Position numbers and translations under genes: made by a program. This document shows positions 30,239 through 40,588 of a stretch of 47,288 nucleotides of DNA, in pieces. The notes under the pieces were generated by a model. That model made no database searches, was not told the DNA's origin, and worked only from the letters and a program-made list of their open reading frames with translations. Positions within the stretch are counted from its first letter, which is position 1. Each line of letters opens with the position of its first letter. The DNA comes from Saprospiraceae bacterium (GTDB taxonomy: Bacteria > Bacteroidota > Bacteroidia > Chitinophagales > Saprospiraceae). The stretch is taken from NCBI GenBank assembly GCA_019694255.1, contig JAIBCI010000037.1, forward strand, positions 1 through 47,288, read 5' to 3'.

Positions 30239-30362
30239 AGGGATCGTCTGCAACAATTTATCTTCCGTTTGATACCGCACTGTGCTTGTTCATTTTGTGT
30301 ATACTTTAAGGATAGTGGTAATTAATCATTTAGGTTATGTAAATTTGTCTGGTCATTTGGCT

Positions 30363-30851
30363 ATGTTTCTGAGGGTATTGCATATTATTTGTTGGGTCAT
30401 TGTCTGCAGTGTACTGGAGGCTCAGACCTCAACCGATACAAAATCCACGGGGGCAAAGATTGCCCTGCCCAACAGTTTTTTAATTGGAGAGCACGAGTTG
30501 GCATATGACGCTATTCTTGAAAGATATGCCAAAGGACTAGTGGCGATCTGCGGTAATGATAATGATAAAGCTTTCATGATCTGGTCCTCCATTCTGGCAG
30601 ATCTTGTCGAATTCTCAAAAGCCAATAATATCGAGCTCAATGGCCTGAAACTTTGGATGAACATTTTCTTTAATGACAATGCTGGGATTGACTATATCGT
30701 CTATTACCCAAAGCCCAACAGCAAGAATATGGATTTTGACAAGCTGACCGAATTGTTTATTAATTTTTGCAGGTCTTATAAAATGAAAGTCAAACTTGGG
30801 GAGCGATGCATTCTCAATGCCAACGCCTCGTTTCCGCTGACAGTAAAATAA
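30363..30851 (+). CDS. Secreted hypothetical protein
   Basis: About 162 residues from the ATG at 30363, which precedes a signal peptide (MFLRVLHIICWVIVCSVLEA). An upstream in-frame start (30282) is rejected because it lies before the hydrophobic segment. The mature part mixes helices (DAILERYAKGLVAICGNDND, KAFMIWSSILADLVEFSKAN) with short strands (IDYIVYYPKP) and ends without a sorting domain. No family was recognised. It is followed 10 bases later by the YCF48-like lipoprotein gene and is likely co-transcribed with it. Confidence 0.65.
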   Translation: MFLRVLHIICWVIVCSVLEAQTSTDTKSTGAKIALPNSFLIGEHELAYDAILERYAKGLVAICGNDNDKAFMIWSSILADLVEFSKANNIELNGLKLWMNIFFNDNAGIDYIVYYPKPNSKNMDFDKLTELFINFCRSYKMKVKLGERCILNANASFPLTVK

Positions 30852-30861
30852 AATATCATTT

Positions 30862-31809
30862 TTGCTGAAGCCTGGTTCGAATTTGATCTTTCTGATGCTT
30901 TTCATTTTTTCGTGCAGGAAGGAAGAAAGTGCTTCATTCAATTTATTAATCACCCAAAGCAGCGATGAGCTGACGGCCATACATCTGTTTGATGATAATC
31001 AGATTTTAGCTGTAGGTGGCAAGACCTGGGAACGATCGGTGGCACTGGTTTCCCATGATGCAGGACATGAATGGCAGCGCATAACACTTGAGGGCAGGGG
31101 CTTATATGCTATGGCCGCTGACAGAAGCGGGAAGATTTATAGTTGTGGATTGGATAAACGGATTTTTACGTTCACCCCACAGACCCATCAGCAGTATTTA
31201 TTTGGTGATTATATCGCATTCAAAAGCCTGGACGTATATGATTCAGCGCACATCATACTCGCAGGTGGAGAGTCGATTGGCAAGGGTTATTTGTATAAAG
31301 CTTCCCTGTCCGCGGGAACGATGGAAGAAATTTTTTCGCTCAACAGGGAAATGAATGTAGTGCACTGTATTGATAGCCTGCGCTGGTTGGCTGCCGGATT
31401 CGGACTTCTGATCAGATCAGTGGATGGTGGAAATAGCTGGGATACTTTGGATATCAGGGGAGAACATTTTCTGGACCTGTGTACCATTCAGGACAGTGTC
31501 ATGTTCCTCTGCGGCATCGGAGGAAGTATCTATCGTTCCGCTGATTATGGAAAGCACTGGATTACACTGCGGGATGCAACCAAGATTTTTGTTTCTGCCA
31601 AACCCTTCAGGTGTATTTGTTTTAAGAATTTGAATGAAGGTATTGTTGCGGGTGAACAGGGTATCGTCTGGCTAACAAAGGACAGCGGTTATCACTGGAT
31701 TAGTCTCGAAGGATTGCCAGGCGTCGACTATTTGGATGCACAGTATCGCAATGGCAATTATTGGATTTGTGGAAGCAACGGAACCGTAATTTGTCTGAAA
31801 GATCAATAG
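30862..31809 (+). CDS. YCF48/BNR-type beta-propeller lipoprotein
   Basis: 315 residues. The TTG at 30862 is chosen because it gives a full lipoprotein signal (NLIFLMLFIFSC, Cys ~18); the next ATG leaves only six residues before the Cys. The mature protein has propeller repeats of the BNR/sialidase-like and Ycf48 kind: VALVSHDAGHEWQRI, LIRSVDGGNSWDTL, IYRSADYGKHWITL and IVWLTKDSGYHWISL, each followed by a short GxxG strand. Such proteins are common in Bacteroidota; Ycf48 assists photosystem II assembly in phototrophs, but here a binding scaffold on the outer membrane is more likely. Only 10 bases from the preceding stop codon. Confidence 0.8.
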   Translation: MLKPGSNLIFLMLFIFSCRKEESASFNLLITQSSDELTAIHLFDDNQILAVGGKTWERSVALVSHDAGHEWQRITLEGRGLYAMAADRSGKIYSCGLDKRIFTFTPQTHQQYLFGDYIAFKSLDVYDSAHIILAGGESIGKGYLYKASLSAGTMEEIFSLNREMNVVHCIDSLRWLAAGFGLLIRSVDGGNSWDTLDIRGEHFLDLCTIQDSVMFLCGIGGSIYRSADYGKHWITLRDATKIFVSAKPFRCICFKNLNEGIVAGEQGIVWLTKDSGYHWISLEGLPGVDYLDAQYRNGNYWICGSNGTVICLKDQ

Positions 31810-31914
31810 ATCTTACGCTTTCGAATGGATGACCTGTATATGCTCTACGCAAGCTTTAGCAAGTACATACGAAACGTCGTAATTGCGTTGCACAGAGAAT
31901 ACAAAAAGACAAAA

Positions 31915-32154
31915 TCAGCTTTGTACAAGCAAACTTACTTCATTCTTCAGCACTTCGCAGAATCCCTTGCTGATCTCAAACTTCTGGCTGTTGCCTTTTT
32001 CATCGGTAATTTTAATAACTCCTTTCGACAACGCTGCGATCATCGGAGCGTGACGGTCGAGAATTTCAAACTGACCACCGAGACCCGGCAATACGATTGC
32101 AGAGGCGTTGCCCTCAAACAGGCTTTTCTCAGGCGTAAGAATAGTAACCTTCAT
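31915..32154 (-). CDS. atpC: ATP synthase F1 epsilon subunit (short form)
   Basis: 79 residues, the N-terminal beta-barrel only (LTPEKSLFEGNASAIVLPG, GQFEILDRHAPMIAAL, GVIKI). The C-terminal two-helix inhibitory domain found in longer epsilon subunits is absent, as is common in Bacteroidota. It links the gamma rotor to the c ring. It starts 8 bases after the atpD stop codon, in the usual atpD-atpC order. Confidence 0.93.
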   Translation of the reverse strand: MKVTILTPEKSLFEGNASAIVLPGLGGQFEILDRHAPMIAALSKGVIKITDEKGNSQKFEISKGFCEVLKNEVSLLVQS

Positions 32155-32162
32155 GATCGCGA

Positions 32163-33755
<1,593 letters not shown>

Positions 33756-33767
33756 TCAATTTTGTTA

Positions 33768-35093
33768 ATGATGATTAAAAATCCGGAAGAGTATTTTGAT
33801 TTCCTCAGCGCCTGGCAAGAGGGATCACGCGGATTGGATGCGCAAGCGAAGGCACAGTACCTGGCAACCCTTAGCATGAGGTCCAAGGCAGCTTCAACGA
33901 TTTATCTGCGTTCGGATTCGACTGCCCCGGTTGGACAAATTCGCATGGAATGGGACCAGTTTCTGAGAAAAGCGATGGAATGTGAAATGCATTCGCTGAT
34001 TTATGAATACTGCAGCCTGGCGTTCAAAAAAAATTACTTTTTTCCGGTCAACTTGCTCACTGCTATGATTCGTTATGCGGAGAAATATCCGCAGATTGCT
34101 GTCTCTATCCTTTCTTGTGTTGGACCCTGCGGACGATGGATGATGTCTGTCAATTCGGATTGGCAATACCTTTTAGCTGAACCATCATACCTGAGATCTG
34201 TAAAAAGCGATGCCAAACGTATGGTTCTTTCGGTCAGACAACTTCTGATACTTCAGCCAGACAAGTTGTGGGAGCTGATCCTTGACGAAACGATCAGTGA
34301 AAAAATTATACTTCAGGTTCTACCGGAATGGCGTGCACATCACGAACTCGAACCTACACAAGCTCTGGAGGACCTTCGGAAAAAAAATAATAACGGAAAG
34401 ACTTTGGAATCATTGATGATGAGAATACTTCTTGGAACAAATGAACAGCGGGAGTCCTTGGCAGGAGAGGTAACAGAACTCACTAAGGGAGGCGATTTGT
34501 CATCGCTGTTACAACATCCGATATTGAAGACCATCCACGGCAAAGCAGATAGCAAAAAAATCCTAAGGATCATTCCTCCGTACTGGTTACTTTCATCTTC
34601 TCAGTCGGATCTTATACTCAAAGACTTGATTGACAAGGAATATCTGCATATCATGGCGGATTCCATCGCCTTGCATCGTGATGCTTATTCGTCTAAACTT
34701 ATTTTGCGTTACCTGATCCGCAATAATCTTTTTACGGAAGACATGCCCGTAGAAAAATTATCTCAGACACTGGATTACCCGGCATTTAATGAAGTCGCAA
34801 GATATGCATTGCAACAGGGTGGAGGTACTACCGATCTTGAAGCCTTTCTTTTTTTGCTGCAACCATTCCGACATTTCTGGAGTGACGAATTGCTGGATGA
34901 TATATTGGCAATGTTTAAAAATAAAAAACTGGAGGAGCGATTTGATTTTGAAGTATTTTTTGATTTGATTCCTTATCGTATGAATCCCAATAGCAACCGG
35001 ATCAACGATATTCCCAATACTATTCGTTCATCGGTCGAAAGACCTTTCTCATTTCAATCGGTCATACACTTTAGAAAAATTCTTAGAAAATGA
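33768..35093 (+). CDS. DUF5691-like protein
   Basis: About 441 residues; start at the ATG at 33768 (a second ATG follows directly). All-helical, HEAT-like appearance. The segment SCVGPCGRWMMSVNSDWQYL (~120-140) matches the GxRGRW..xxNxxW.xL pattern of DUF5691 proteins, and the later pattern of LL..PDKLWELIL and WRAHHELEPTQAL.DLRKK is also in keeping. DUF5691 genes usually sit with a SWIM zinc-finger gene, a MoxR-type AAA+ ATPase, a VWA protein and DUF5682. A DUF5682-like gene is found at 40545-42800, but the ATPase and VWA genes are missing here. Function unknown; a MoxR-VWA chaperone-like partner is inferred. Confidence 0.7.
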   Translation: MMIKNPEEYFDFLSAWQEGSRGLDAQAKAQYLATLSMRSKAASTIYLRSDSTAPVGQIRMEWDQFLRKAMECEMHSLIYEYCSLAFKKNYFFPVNLLTAMIRYAEKYPQIAVSILSCVGPCGRWMMSVNSDWQYLLAEPSYLRSVKSDAKRMVLSVRQLLILQPDKLWELILDETISEKIILQVLPEWRAHHELEPTQALEDLRKKNNNGKTLESLMMRILLGTNEQRESLAGEVTELTKGGDLSSLLQHPILKTIHGKADSKKILRIIPPYWLLSSSQSDLILKDLIDKEYLHIMADSIALHRDAYSSKLILRYLIRNNLFTEDMPVEKLSQTLDYPAFNEVARYALQQGGGTTDLEAFLFLLQPFRHFWSDELLDDILAMFKNKKLEERFDFEVFFDLIPYRMNPNSNRINDIPNTIRSSVERPFSFQSVIHFRKILRK

Positions 35094-35512
35094 AAATACA
35101 GTATTTTTTTATTTTGTTGTTTGGTATTCAGGTCGCTTCAGCACAGATCAACCAAAAAAATGCGGGCCAGCTGGTGGACAGGCTGCATCATGCGCTCATG
35201 TCCAGAGACCATGATGAACTGAATACACTGCTTGATTCAAGACTTAGTTACGGACATTCTAATTTATGGATAGAAAGCAAGCAGGAACTCATCAGTAACA
35301 ACACATCCGGTAAATTGATTTATCATCATATAGACCGAGACAGTCTTCAGGTTACTGGAAATGGGAGGACAATGATTGTACGTTATCAGTCGCATCTGAA
35401 TGTTGCGCTCAACAATAAGGAGCTGATGCTTCAATTACACGTGATGCAGGTATGGATCAGGCATCATGGACATTGGCGTCTGCTCGCACGTCAAGCGGTC
35501 AAAATCAGTTAG
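35090..35512 (+). CDS. Secreted NTF2-like (DUF4440) protein
   Basis: 140 residues. Signal peptide MKIQYFFILLFGIQVASAQ, then a cystatin-like/NTF2 alpha+beta domain: a helical N terminus (GQLVDRLHHALMSRDHDELN), LLDSRLSYGHSNLWIESKQE, then strands ending VMQVWIRHHGHWRLLARQAV. This is the DUF4440/SnoaL-like family, which binds small ligands or acts as an isomerase or hydrolase. The ATG overlaps the DUF5691-like stop codon by four bases (ATGA), so the two genes are translationally coupled. Confidence 0.8.
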   Translation: MKIQYFFILLFGIQVASAQINQKNAGQLVDRLHHALMSRDHDELNTLLDSRLSYGHSNLWIESKQELISNNTSGKLIYHHIDRDSLQVTGNGRTMIVRYQSHLNVALNNKELMLQLHVMQVWIRHHGHWRLLARQAVKIS

Positions 35513-35544
35513 CTACTCGGGTTTTTAGCTTTTTAAACATTTGT

Positions 35545-35552
35545 TAATTTTG
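35545..35552 (+). promoter_or_regulatory. Possible -7 box upstream of the TPR lipoprotein gene
   Basis: TAATTTTG fits TAnnTTTG; it lies 56 bases before the ATG at 35609. No clear TTTG is present at the -33 distance (TTTT there). Confidence 0.4.
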
Positions 35553-35608
35553 GTTCCTGTACAAGGATCATTGTAAAAATTAAGAACTTTGTTTTCAAAT
35601 TCACAACC

Positions 35609-36652
35609 ATGAAATTTCTTTCAGGTATAGCGATATATCTTTTGTTAATTGTAATCACATCAGGATGTAAAAATGAACCGAAGACGGTCATTACAACACC
35701 TGAAGAGCGGGCGCTCACCGAAACACCGGATGTTTTTGCAGTAGACCTTAATGGCGACAAACTTACACGATGGAAGGAGGCTGATAGTGTATGGGCTGCG
35801 AGAGAAAAGGATGTTGAAATTGCACGGTCTGCGTACCTTGGAAAAACCGAGGATCCCAAGACACTGCTGCGCTATGCCAAGGCATACAGTATGACCGGAC
35901 GTGTAGAAAATGCAATAGACCTTCTCAATCGCGGGGTACAGACTTTTCCAGATATAGCCGACTTCTATACCAGTCGCGGCGAAAACCTTCTACTCAGCCG
36001 CCAGCTTGGTGACTGCGTTGACAATTTTTGGAAAGCAGGTCAAAAAATGGAGAAAGGAGCCAATAAGGGGCTTTTACCTCCAACGGGTGATGATTCAATT
36101 GCCGGAGTCACCTTGGCCTACAAAAATTATTTTCTAATGGCAATGTCATTTTTCTGCAATAATGATCTGAGCAGCGCGGATAAATTCTTTGAGGTATGTG
36201 GAGATTTTTCAACCAACAGTGATCTATGGGCGCGTACCTATTATTGGCAGTATGCATGCTATTCCCGATCCGGTAGAACCGAGGATGCCAAGGCCATTCT
36301 GAAAAACCTGAGTGAGAATATGCAGATCCTGCCGGTCTCTAAACCCTATATGGAATCGCTTAAATACTATAAGGGCTCCATCAGCGATGGAGAACTTGTG
36401 GATGCCTCATTTGAACCCAAATCGCTCGCTGAAGCAGAACCCTGGATGATTCGTATGTATGCCGTCGGTGTCAAAAATCTTTTAAATAACAATAAGGATA
36501 AAGCGCTTAATACCTTTATGACCATTAAGAATAAAGGGTTCTGGTACAGTATGGTGAATCTTGCCGCCGAGACCGAATTAATGCGTCTGGCAGGCAAAAA
36601 ATATGAAGAACCGGAAAAGATTGAGCTGAATAGCAAGGAAAAAAAGAAGTAA
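35609..36652 (+). CDS. TPR-containing lipoprotein
   Basis: 347 residues. Signal peptide with lipobox ITSGC (Cys ~21). A linker with DVFAVDLNGDKLTRWKEADS follows, then helical repeats of TPR type (AKAYSMTGRVENAIDLLNRG and YTSRGENLLLSRQLGDCVDN, about 90-150; FFCNNDLSSADKFFEVCGDF and ACYSRSGRTEDAKAILKNLS, about 185-240). The C terminus is Lys/Glu-rich. Probably an outer-membrane scaffold facing the periplasm. No specific function was recognised. Confidence 0.8.
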   Translation: MKFLSGIAIYLLLIVITSGCKNEPKTVITTPEERALTETPDVFAVDLNGDKLTRWKEADSVWAAREKDVEIARSAYLGKTEDPKTLLRYAKAYSMTGRVENAIDLLNRGVQTFPDIADFYTSRGENLLLSRQLGDCVDNFWKAGQKMEKGANKGLLPPTGDDSIAGVTLAYKNYFLMAMSFFCNNDLSSADKFFEVCGDFSTNSDLWARTYYWQYACYSRSGRTEDAKAILKNLSENMQILPVSKPYMESLKYYKGSISDGELVDASFEPKSLAEAEPWMIRMYAVGVKNLLNNNKDKALNTFMTIKNKGFWYSMVNLAAETELMRLAGKKYEEPEKIELNSKEKKK

Positions 36653-36724
36653 TATCCTTCCTGCTGCTTCAATAGTCGGATATTTATTCGATTTCATCGA
36701 ACAATAACCTATTCGTTGAACTAT

Positions 36725-36763
36725 GTTTAAGGTTTATGCTGTTAGCGTAGTAAACCTTTAAAC
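36725..36763 (+). promoter_or_regulatory. Inverted repeat directly before the SPFH gene start codon
   Basis: GTTTAAGGTTTA (36725-36736) and TAAACCTTTAAAC (36751-36763) are complementary apart from one extra T, with a 14-base spacer. The right arm ends immediately before the ATG at 36764. As RNA it would form a hairpin covering the ribosome binding region; as DNA it could be an operator. A TATGTTTA box (36722-36729) overlaps the left arm. Confidence 0.6.
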
Positions 36764-37603
36764 ATGAAAGAAAAAATATTTACTCCGATTTCAGGATGGC
36801 TCATGCTGCCATTGATTCTGATCATTCCTGCAACCATGATCATGTTGAAAACACCACTTTGGTGGATCGGCGGTGGTCTTCTAACAGCCATGACCCTTGC
36901 CGGATTTATTATTGTCAACCCTAATTTTTCGAAAGTACTGGTGCTTTTCGGAAAATACGCGGGAACCATCAGATCCGATGGCTTTTTCTGGGCAAACCCG
37001 TTTTATGTCAAGAAAGGGATTTCCCTTCGTGCCAATAATTTTGACAGTGACCGCCTGAAGGTTAATGACAAAAGGGGTAATCCGATACAAATCAGTGTTA
37101 TTCTGGTCTGGCGTGTACGGGATACATACAGCGCTTGTTTTGAAGTGGATCAGTTGTATGATTTTGTAAAAATCCAGACGGATGCCGCAGTACGAAAACT
37201 GGCGAATCACTTTTCATATGATCACGTAGATGATGCGGATGAAGTCACACTGCGTTCCTCGAGTACATTGGTCAATGAATCGCTCGAATCTGAGTTACAG
37301 GACCGACTGAACATTGCGGGCATCGAAGTGATGGAAGCGCGCATTGGATACCTCGCCTATGCACCAGAGATCGCTGCGGCCATGTTAAAACGTCAACAGG
37401 CCGAGGCAATCGTCTCTGCACGGTACAAGATCGTTGAAGGTGCTATCGGCATGGTTGAAGGCGCAATGAAGCAAATTCAGGAAAAAGGCATCGCAACATT
37501 CAGTGATCAGGAAAAATCCCGAATTGTCGGCAACCTGATGGTGGTGCTTTGTTCTGACAAGGAAGTAAGCCCGGTGATGGAAGTCAATGCAAGCCATCAG
37601 TAA
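36764..37603 (+). CDS. SPFH/Band 7 (stomatin-prohibitin) family membrane protein
   Basis: 279 residues. Two hydrophobic segments at the N terminus (about 12-31 and 33-52), then the SPFH domain: NPNFSKVLVLFGKYAGTIRS, GFFWANPFYVKKGISLRANN, VNDKRGNPIQISVILVWRVR, YDFVKIQTDAAVRKLANHFS and IEVMEARIGYLAYAPEIAAA. Then a helical part (MLKRQQAEAIVSARYKIVEG) and a Gln/Glu-rich tail. SPFH proteins form membrane microdomain scaffolds or large oligomeric cages and often control membrane proteases. No NfeD or protease partner lies next to it. Confidence 0.92.
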   Translation: MKEKIFTPISGWLMLPLILIIPATMIMLKTPLWWIGGGLLTAMTLAGFIIVNPNFSKVLVLFGKYAGTIRSDGFFWANPFYVKKGISLRANNFDSDRLKVNDKRGNPIQISVILVWRVRDTYSACFEVDQLYDFVKIQTDAAVRKLANHFSYDHVDDADEVTLRSSSTLVNESLESELQDRLNIAGIEVMEARIGYLAYAPEIAAAMLKRQQAEAIVSARYKIVEGAIGMVEGAMKQIQEKGIATFSDQEKSRIVGNLMVVLCSDKEVSPVMEVNASHQ

Positions 37604-37656
37604 AAATTGTATACCGATTAAGCAAAGTTTCGTAATTTGTTGAACAAATAAAGTAA

Positions 37657-38679
37657 ATGAATTACAAAGGGCTGTTACTTATTCTCGCAATTTGTCTGAC
37701 TTCTTGTGATCTTAATCATCCACCGATCAATATAGGCGGAGATTATTTTAAGCCTAAATGGCCCGGCGTGCGCAATGGCAATGTCCGGGTCATTCAAATT
37801 GAAGAAAAAGGAAAGCAGTACAATCTTTGGACCAAAACATTTGGAAACAGCATTAATAAAAGAATATTGCTTCTGAGTGGAGGTCCCGGTTGTAGTCACG
37901 AATATTTTGAATGCTTTGAGAATTATCTGCCAGCGGAAGGAATTGAGTTTATTTACTATGATCAGCTCGGAACAGGATTTTCCGATCATCCAAAAGACAC
38001 TTCGATGTGGGATCTGGCGCGATATGTTGAGGAAGTAGAGACAGTAAGAAAAGCGCTGCAACTGGGCCCTTCAGACTTTTACTTACTCGGCCATTCCTGG
38101 GGCGGCATTCTTGCTATGGAATATGCCTTAAAATATCAAAAAAATCTCAAAGGATTGATCATCAGTAATATGATGGCTTCGTGTCCCAAGTATGACCAGT
38201 ACGCAAAAGACGTGCTCGCAAAAAAAATCAATGCTATTGTCCTGGACAGTATCAAAATGCTGGAATCAAAGGGCGATATTCATAACCCAAGGTATACCGA
38301 ATTGCTGATGACTCATTTTTATAGCCAGTTTATCTGCAGGATTCCGCTTGCTGAATGGCCGGAACCACTTCAACGTTCCTTCAACGGGCTCAACGAAAGT
38401 CTGTATGTCACGATGCAGGGACCTAGTGAATTCGGTATTTCCGGTAAACTTGAAAACTGGGACAGAAGCAGTGAATTAAATCAACTGAAAATACCGGTTT
38501 TGGTTATTGGGGCTACATATGACACGATGGATCCGGAATATATGTCCTGGATGAGTCAGCAGATCAAAGGCGCAACATTTTTACTTTGTCCAAATGGATC
38601 CCATATGTGTATGTGGGATGATCAGGAACATTATTTTCAAGGGCTTATTTCATTTTTTCGCAATGAATTGTCACGGTAG
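37657..38679 (+). CDS. Proline iminopeptidase-like alpha/beta hydrolase, lipoprotein
   Basis: 340 residues. Lipoprotein signal ending LAICLTSC (Cys ~17). S33 family features: oxyanion motif LLLSGGPGCSHEYF (~67-80), DQLGTGFSDHP (~103-113), nucleophile elbow LLGHSWGGILA (~144-154, Ser ~148), Asp in GATYDTMDP (~289-295) and His in NGSHMCMWDD (~313). Such enzymes release N-terminal proline from peptides. Cell-envelope location, rather than the cytoplasm, is suggested by the lipobox. An esterase activity cannot be ruled out. Confidence 0.88.
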   Translation: MNYKGLLLILAICLTSCDLNHPPINIGGDYFKPKWPGVRNGNVRVIQIEEKGKQYNLWTKTFGNSINKRILLLSGGPGCSHEYFECFENYLPAEGIEFIYYDQLGTGFSDHPKDTSMWDLARYVEEVETVRKALQLGPSDFYLLGHSWGGILAMEYALKYQKNLKGLIISNMMASCPKYDQYAKDVLAKKINAIVLDSIKMLESKGDIHNPRYTELLMTHFYSQFICRIPLAEWPEPLQRSFNGLNESLYVTMQGPSEFGISGKLENWDRSSELNQLKIPVLVIGATYDTMDPEYMSWMSQQIKGATFLLCPNGSHMCMWDDQEHYFQGLISFFRNELSR

Positions 38680-39011
38680 AGAAGGAATTGCGGACCAAAG
38701 AAAATGATGTAAATACAAACTGTCTGCTACCGATGAGTCGATTGTTTGTTTGGATTCGAAAATAATTAGAATCAGTGAAAAAAAATCAATTCTAAAGTAT
38801 TTGGACATGGATCATCCTGGTATTGAAAAAGTCGCATTTTAAATAGATAATTAATTTTCATATTCAATATTCCGGAATAAAAATCATCCGATAGATTGCT
38901 ATTACAACAATAAATGCGTTGGCAATCTGTGCTTTCATCATCAGCAATTAGGATTGAAAGAAATTACTCGGTATTGAAAAAAAATGAGGATTATTGCGAA
39001 CCAGGATATTG
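38680..39011. other. AT-rich intergenic region without a gene
   Basis: About 330 bases between two converging genes. No open frame of note, no strong terminator hairpin and no RNA gene seen. Confidence 0.4.
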
Positions 39012-39635
39012 TCAAAATAACTTTTGAACTTCTGACCAGATGATAGTTTCGATAATTTCAGTTGGCTGATCTGCAGAAATAACAATAATATTTTCTTCCC
39101 GTTTCTGCCATTCCAAAGCCTTTTGGTAATTGTGGTGTACAGTTCTGAGGTGTTCCATTTCTTCGTAGATCTCCTTTGAATCACGGCTATGGTTAATTCT
39201 TTCCATGCCTTTTTCGGGATCCAGGTCAAGGTAAAAAGTAATGTCTGCCTTGAGCATTTGACGTGCTTGCTCATTGGCCTTCAAAATCCATTCCATCGAA
39301 GCAAATACCGATTGATAAGCCATAGATGACAAATAGTACCGATCGCTGATCACATGCGTATTCTCCTTCAATAAATTAATTATGCCATCTTCTTTATTGA
39401 CTAAATGATCAAGGCGGTCGGCTACAAAGAGACCTGCAACGACCAGGTTATCCATCGGTAACTTTCCACTGAAAATATCGCGTATCATTTTACCAACCGG
39501 ACGTTCACTGGGTTCACAGGTGAGATGACAGGAGCCAAAATATTGATTCATCTTACGGTGTAACAATTTGCATTGTGTACTTTTTCCTGAACCGTCAATT
39601 CCTTCAAATACGATAAATTTTCCTGGATTATTCAC
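39012..39635 (-). CDS. tmk: Thymidylate kinase
   Basis: 207 residues; GTG start. Phosphorylates dTMP to dTDP. Motifs: P-loop FEGIDGSGKST (~9-19), the ISDRYYLSSMAYQ DR motif (~93-105), DLDPEKGMER (~137-146) and a LID region with SRDSKEIYEEMEH. A TATCTTTA box (39640-39647) ends 4 bases before the GTG, so the transcript may be nearly leaderless. Isolated gene. Confidence 0.95.
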   Translation of the reverse strand: MNNPGKFIVFEGIDGSGKSTQCKLLHRKMNQYFGSCHLTCEPSERPVGKMIRDIFSGKLPMDNLVVAGLFVADRLDHLVNKEDGIINLLKENTHVISDRYYLSSMAYQSVFASMEWILKANEQARQMLKADITFYLDLDPEKGMERINHSRDSKEIYEEMEHLRTVHHNYQKALEWQKREENIIVISADQPTEIIETIIWSEVQKLF

Positions 39636-39639
39636 TGTG

Positions 39640-39647
39640 TAAAGATA
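39640..39647 (-). promoter_or_regulatory. Possible -7 box of tmk
   Basis: Minus-strand TATCTTTA (one mismatch from TAnnTTTG) 4 bases before the GTG start. No -33 TTTG was found at about 19 bases. Confidence 0.35.
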
Positions 39648-39916
39648 GGATTTGTGCGCAAATTAAATTGTGTGTTCATTGCCAGATAATTATGCATACT
39701 TTAATAAATGTCGCATAGGTTAAAAAAGCGCCAGGCAATCTGCCGTAATTAGATATTGTAAACATTAATTTATGAAACAGTCGTGCGTTAATATTTATTT
39801 TATTATTTTACAAATAATGAATGCCATACAAGTAATGTATTGAATCTGGAGTTTGCGACCAGCGTTATGACTTAGTTAGTGGAATGAACTATATTTACAA
39901 TCTCAAATTTAATGTA

Positions 39917-40588
39917 ATGGATGCTCAGCGGCATGTTGTGATTATGGGTGCTTCAGGTATGATCGGTGGTCTGGTCCTTGAAGAATGTCTCAATAGTAAT
40001 AAGATCGGTCGGGTTACAACAATAGGAAGAAAAAAATTGCCGGAGCATCCCAAACTTACCCAAATAGTATCGGAGAATGTCTCCGAACCGATCAACCTTC
40101 TTAAGGACGTTGACAACGTTGACGTGTGTTACTATTGTATCGGGGTATATACAGGTCAGGTTCCTAAAGATGAATTTATAAAAATTACCGTTGACATGCC
40201 GGTTACATTCGCCAGGGCACTTTATACTTCCAGTCCGCAATGTCATTTCGTGTTACTAAGCGGAGATGGCGCGGATCGTAGCGGCAAGAGTTCATTACTG
40301 TTTGCAAGACAAAAAGGAATTGCAGAAAATGAATTATTAAAAATCGGTTTTCCGCATGTGTATTGTTGCAGGCCTGGTTATATTTATCCGGATGCAGTAA
40401 GAAAGGAACCCAATACCGCCTACGCACTAATCAAGAAGTTGTATCCTTTGATTTCATTCTTTTATCCTTCATTCGGTATACGTTCCGGTCAACTGGCCAG
40501 GGCAATGTTTAACATTGGTCTTCAGAATATTGAACAGAATGTCTTTACGCATCAGGATTTACTGCGTCAGGCTCAACCACAGGAGTAA
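39917..40588 (+). CDS. NAD(P)-binding Rossmann-fold oxidoreductase (atypical SDR, HTATIP2-like)
   Basis: About 223 residues from the ATG at 39917 (MDAQRHVVIMGASGMIGG); an in-frame ATG at 39884 would add 11 residues. N-terminal dinucleotide loop MGASGMIGG, then a typical short atypical-SDR order: TTIGRKKLPEHP (~33-44), DVCYYCIGVYTG (~69-80), FVLLSGDGADRSG (~110-122), ENELLKIGFPHVYCCRPGY (~134-152). The tail is helical. This group includes human TIP30/HTATIP2 and bacterial NAD(P)H-binding proteins of unknown substrate. The last 44 bases overlap the end of the converging DUF5682-like gene. Confidence 0.8.
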   Translation: MDAQRHVVIMGASGMIGGLVLEECLNSNKIGRVTTIGRKKLPEHPKLTQIVSENVSEPINLLKDVDNVDVCYYCIGVYTGQVPKDEFIKITVDMPVTFARALYTSSPQCHFVLLSGDGADRSGKSSLLFARQKGIAENELLKIGFPHVYCCRPGYIYPDAVRKEPNTAYALIKKLYPLISFFYPSFGIRSGQLARAMFNIGLQNIEQNVFTHQDLLRQAQPQE

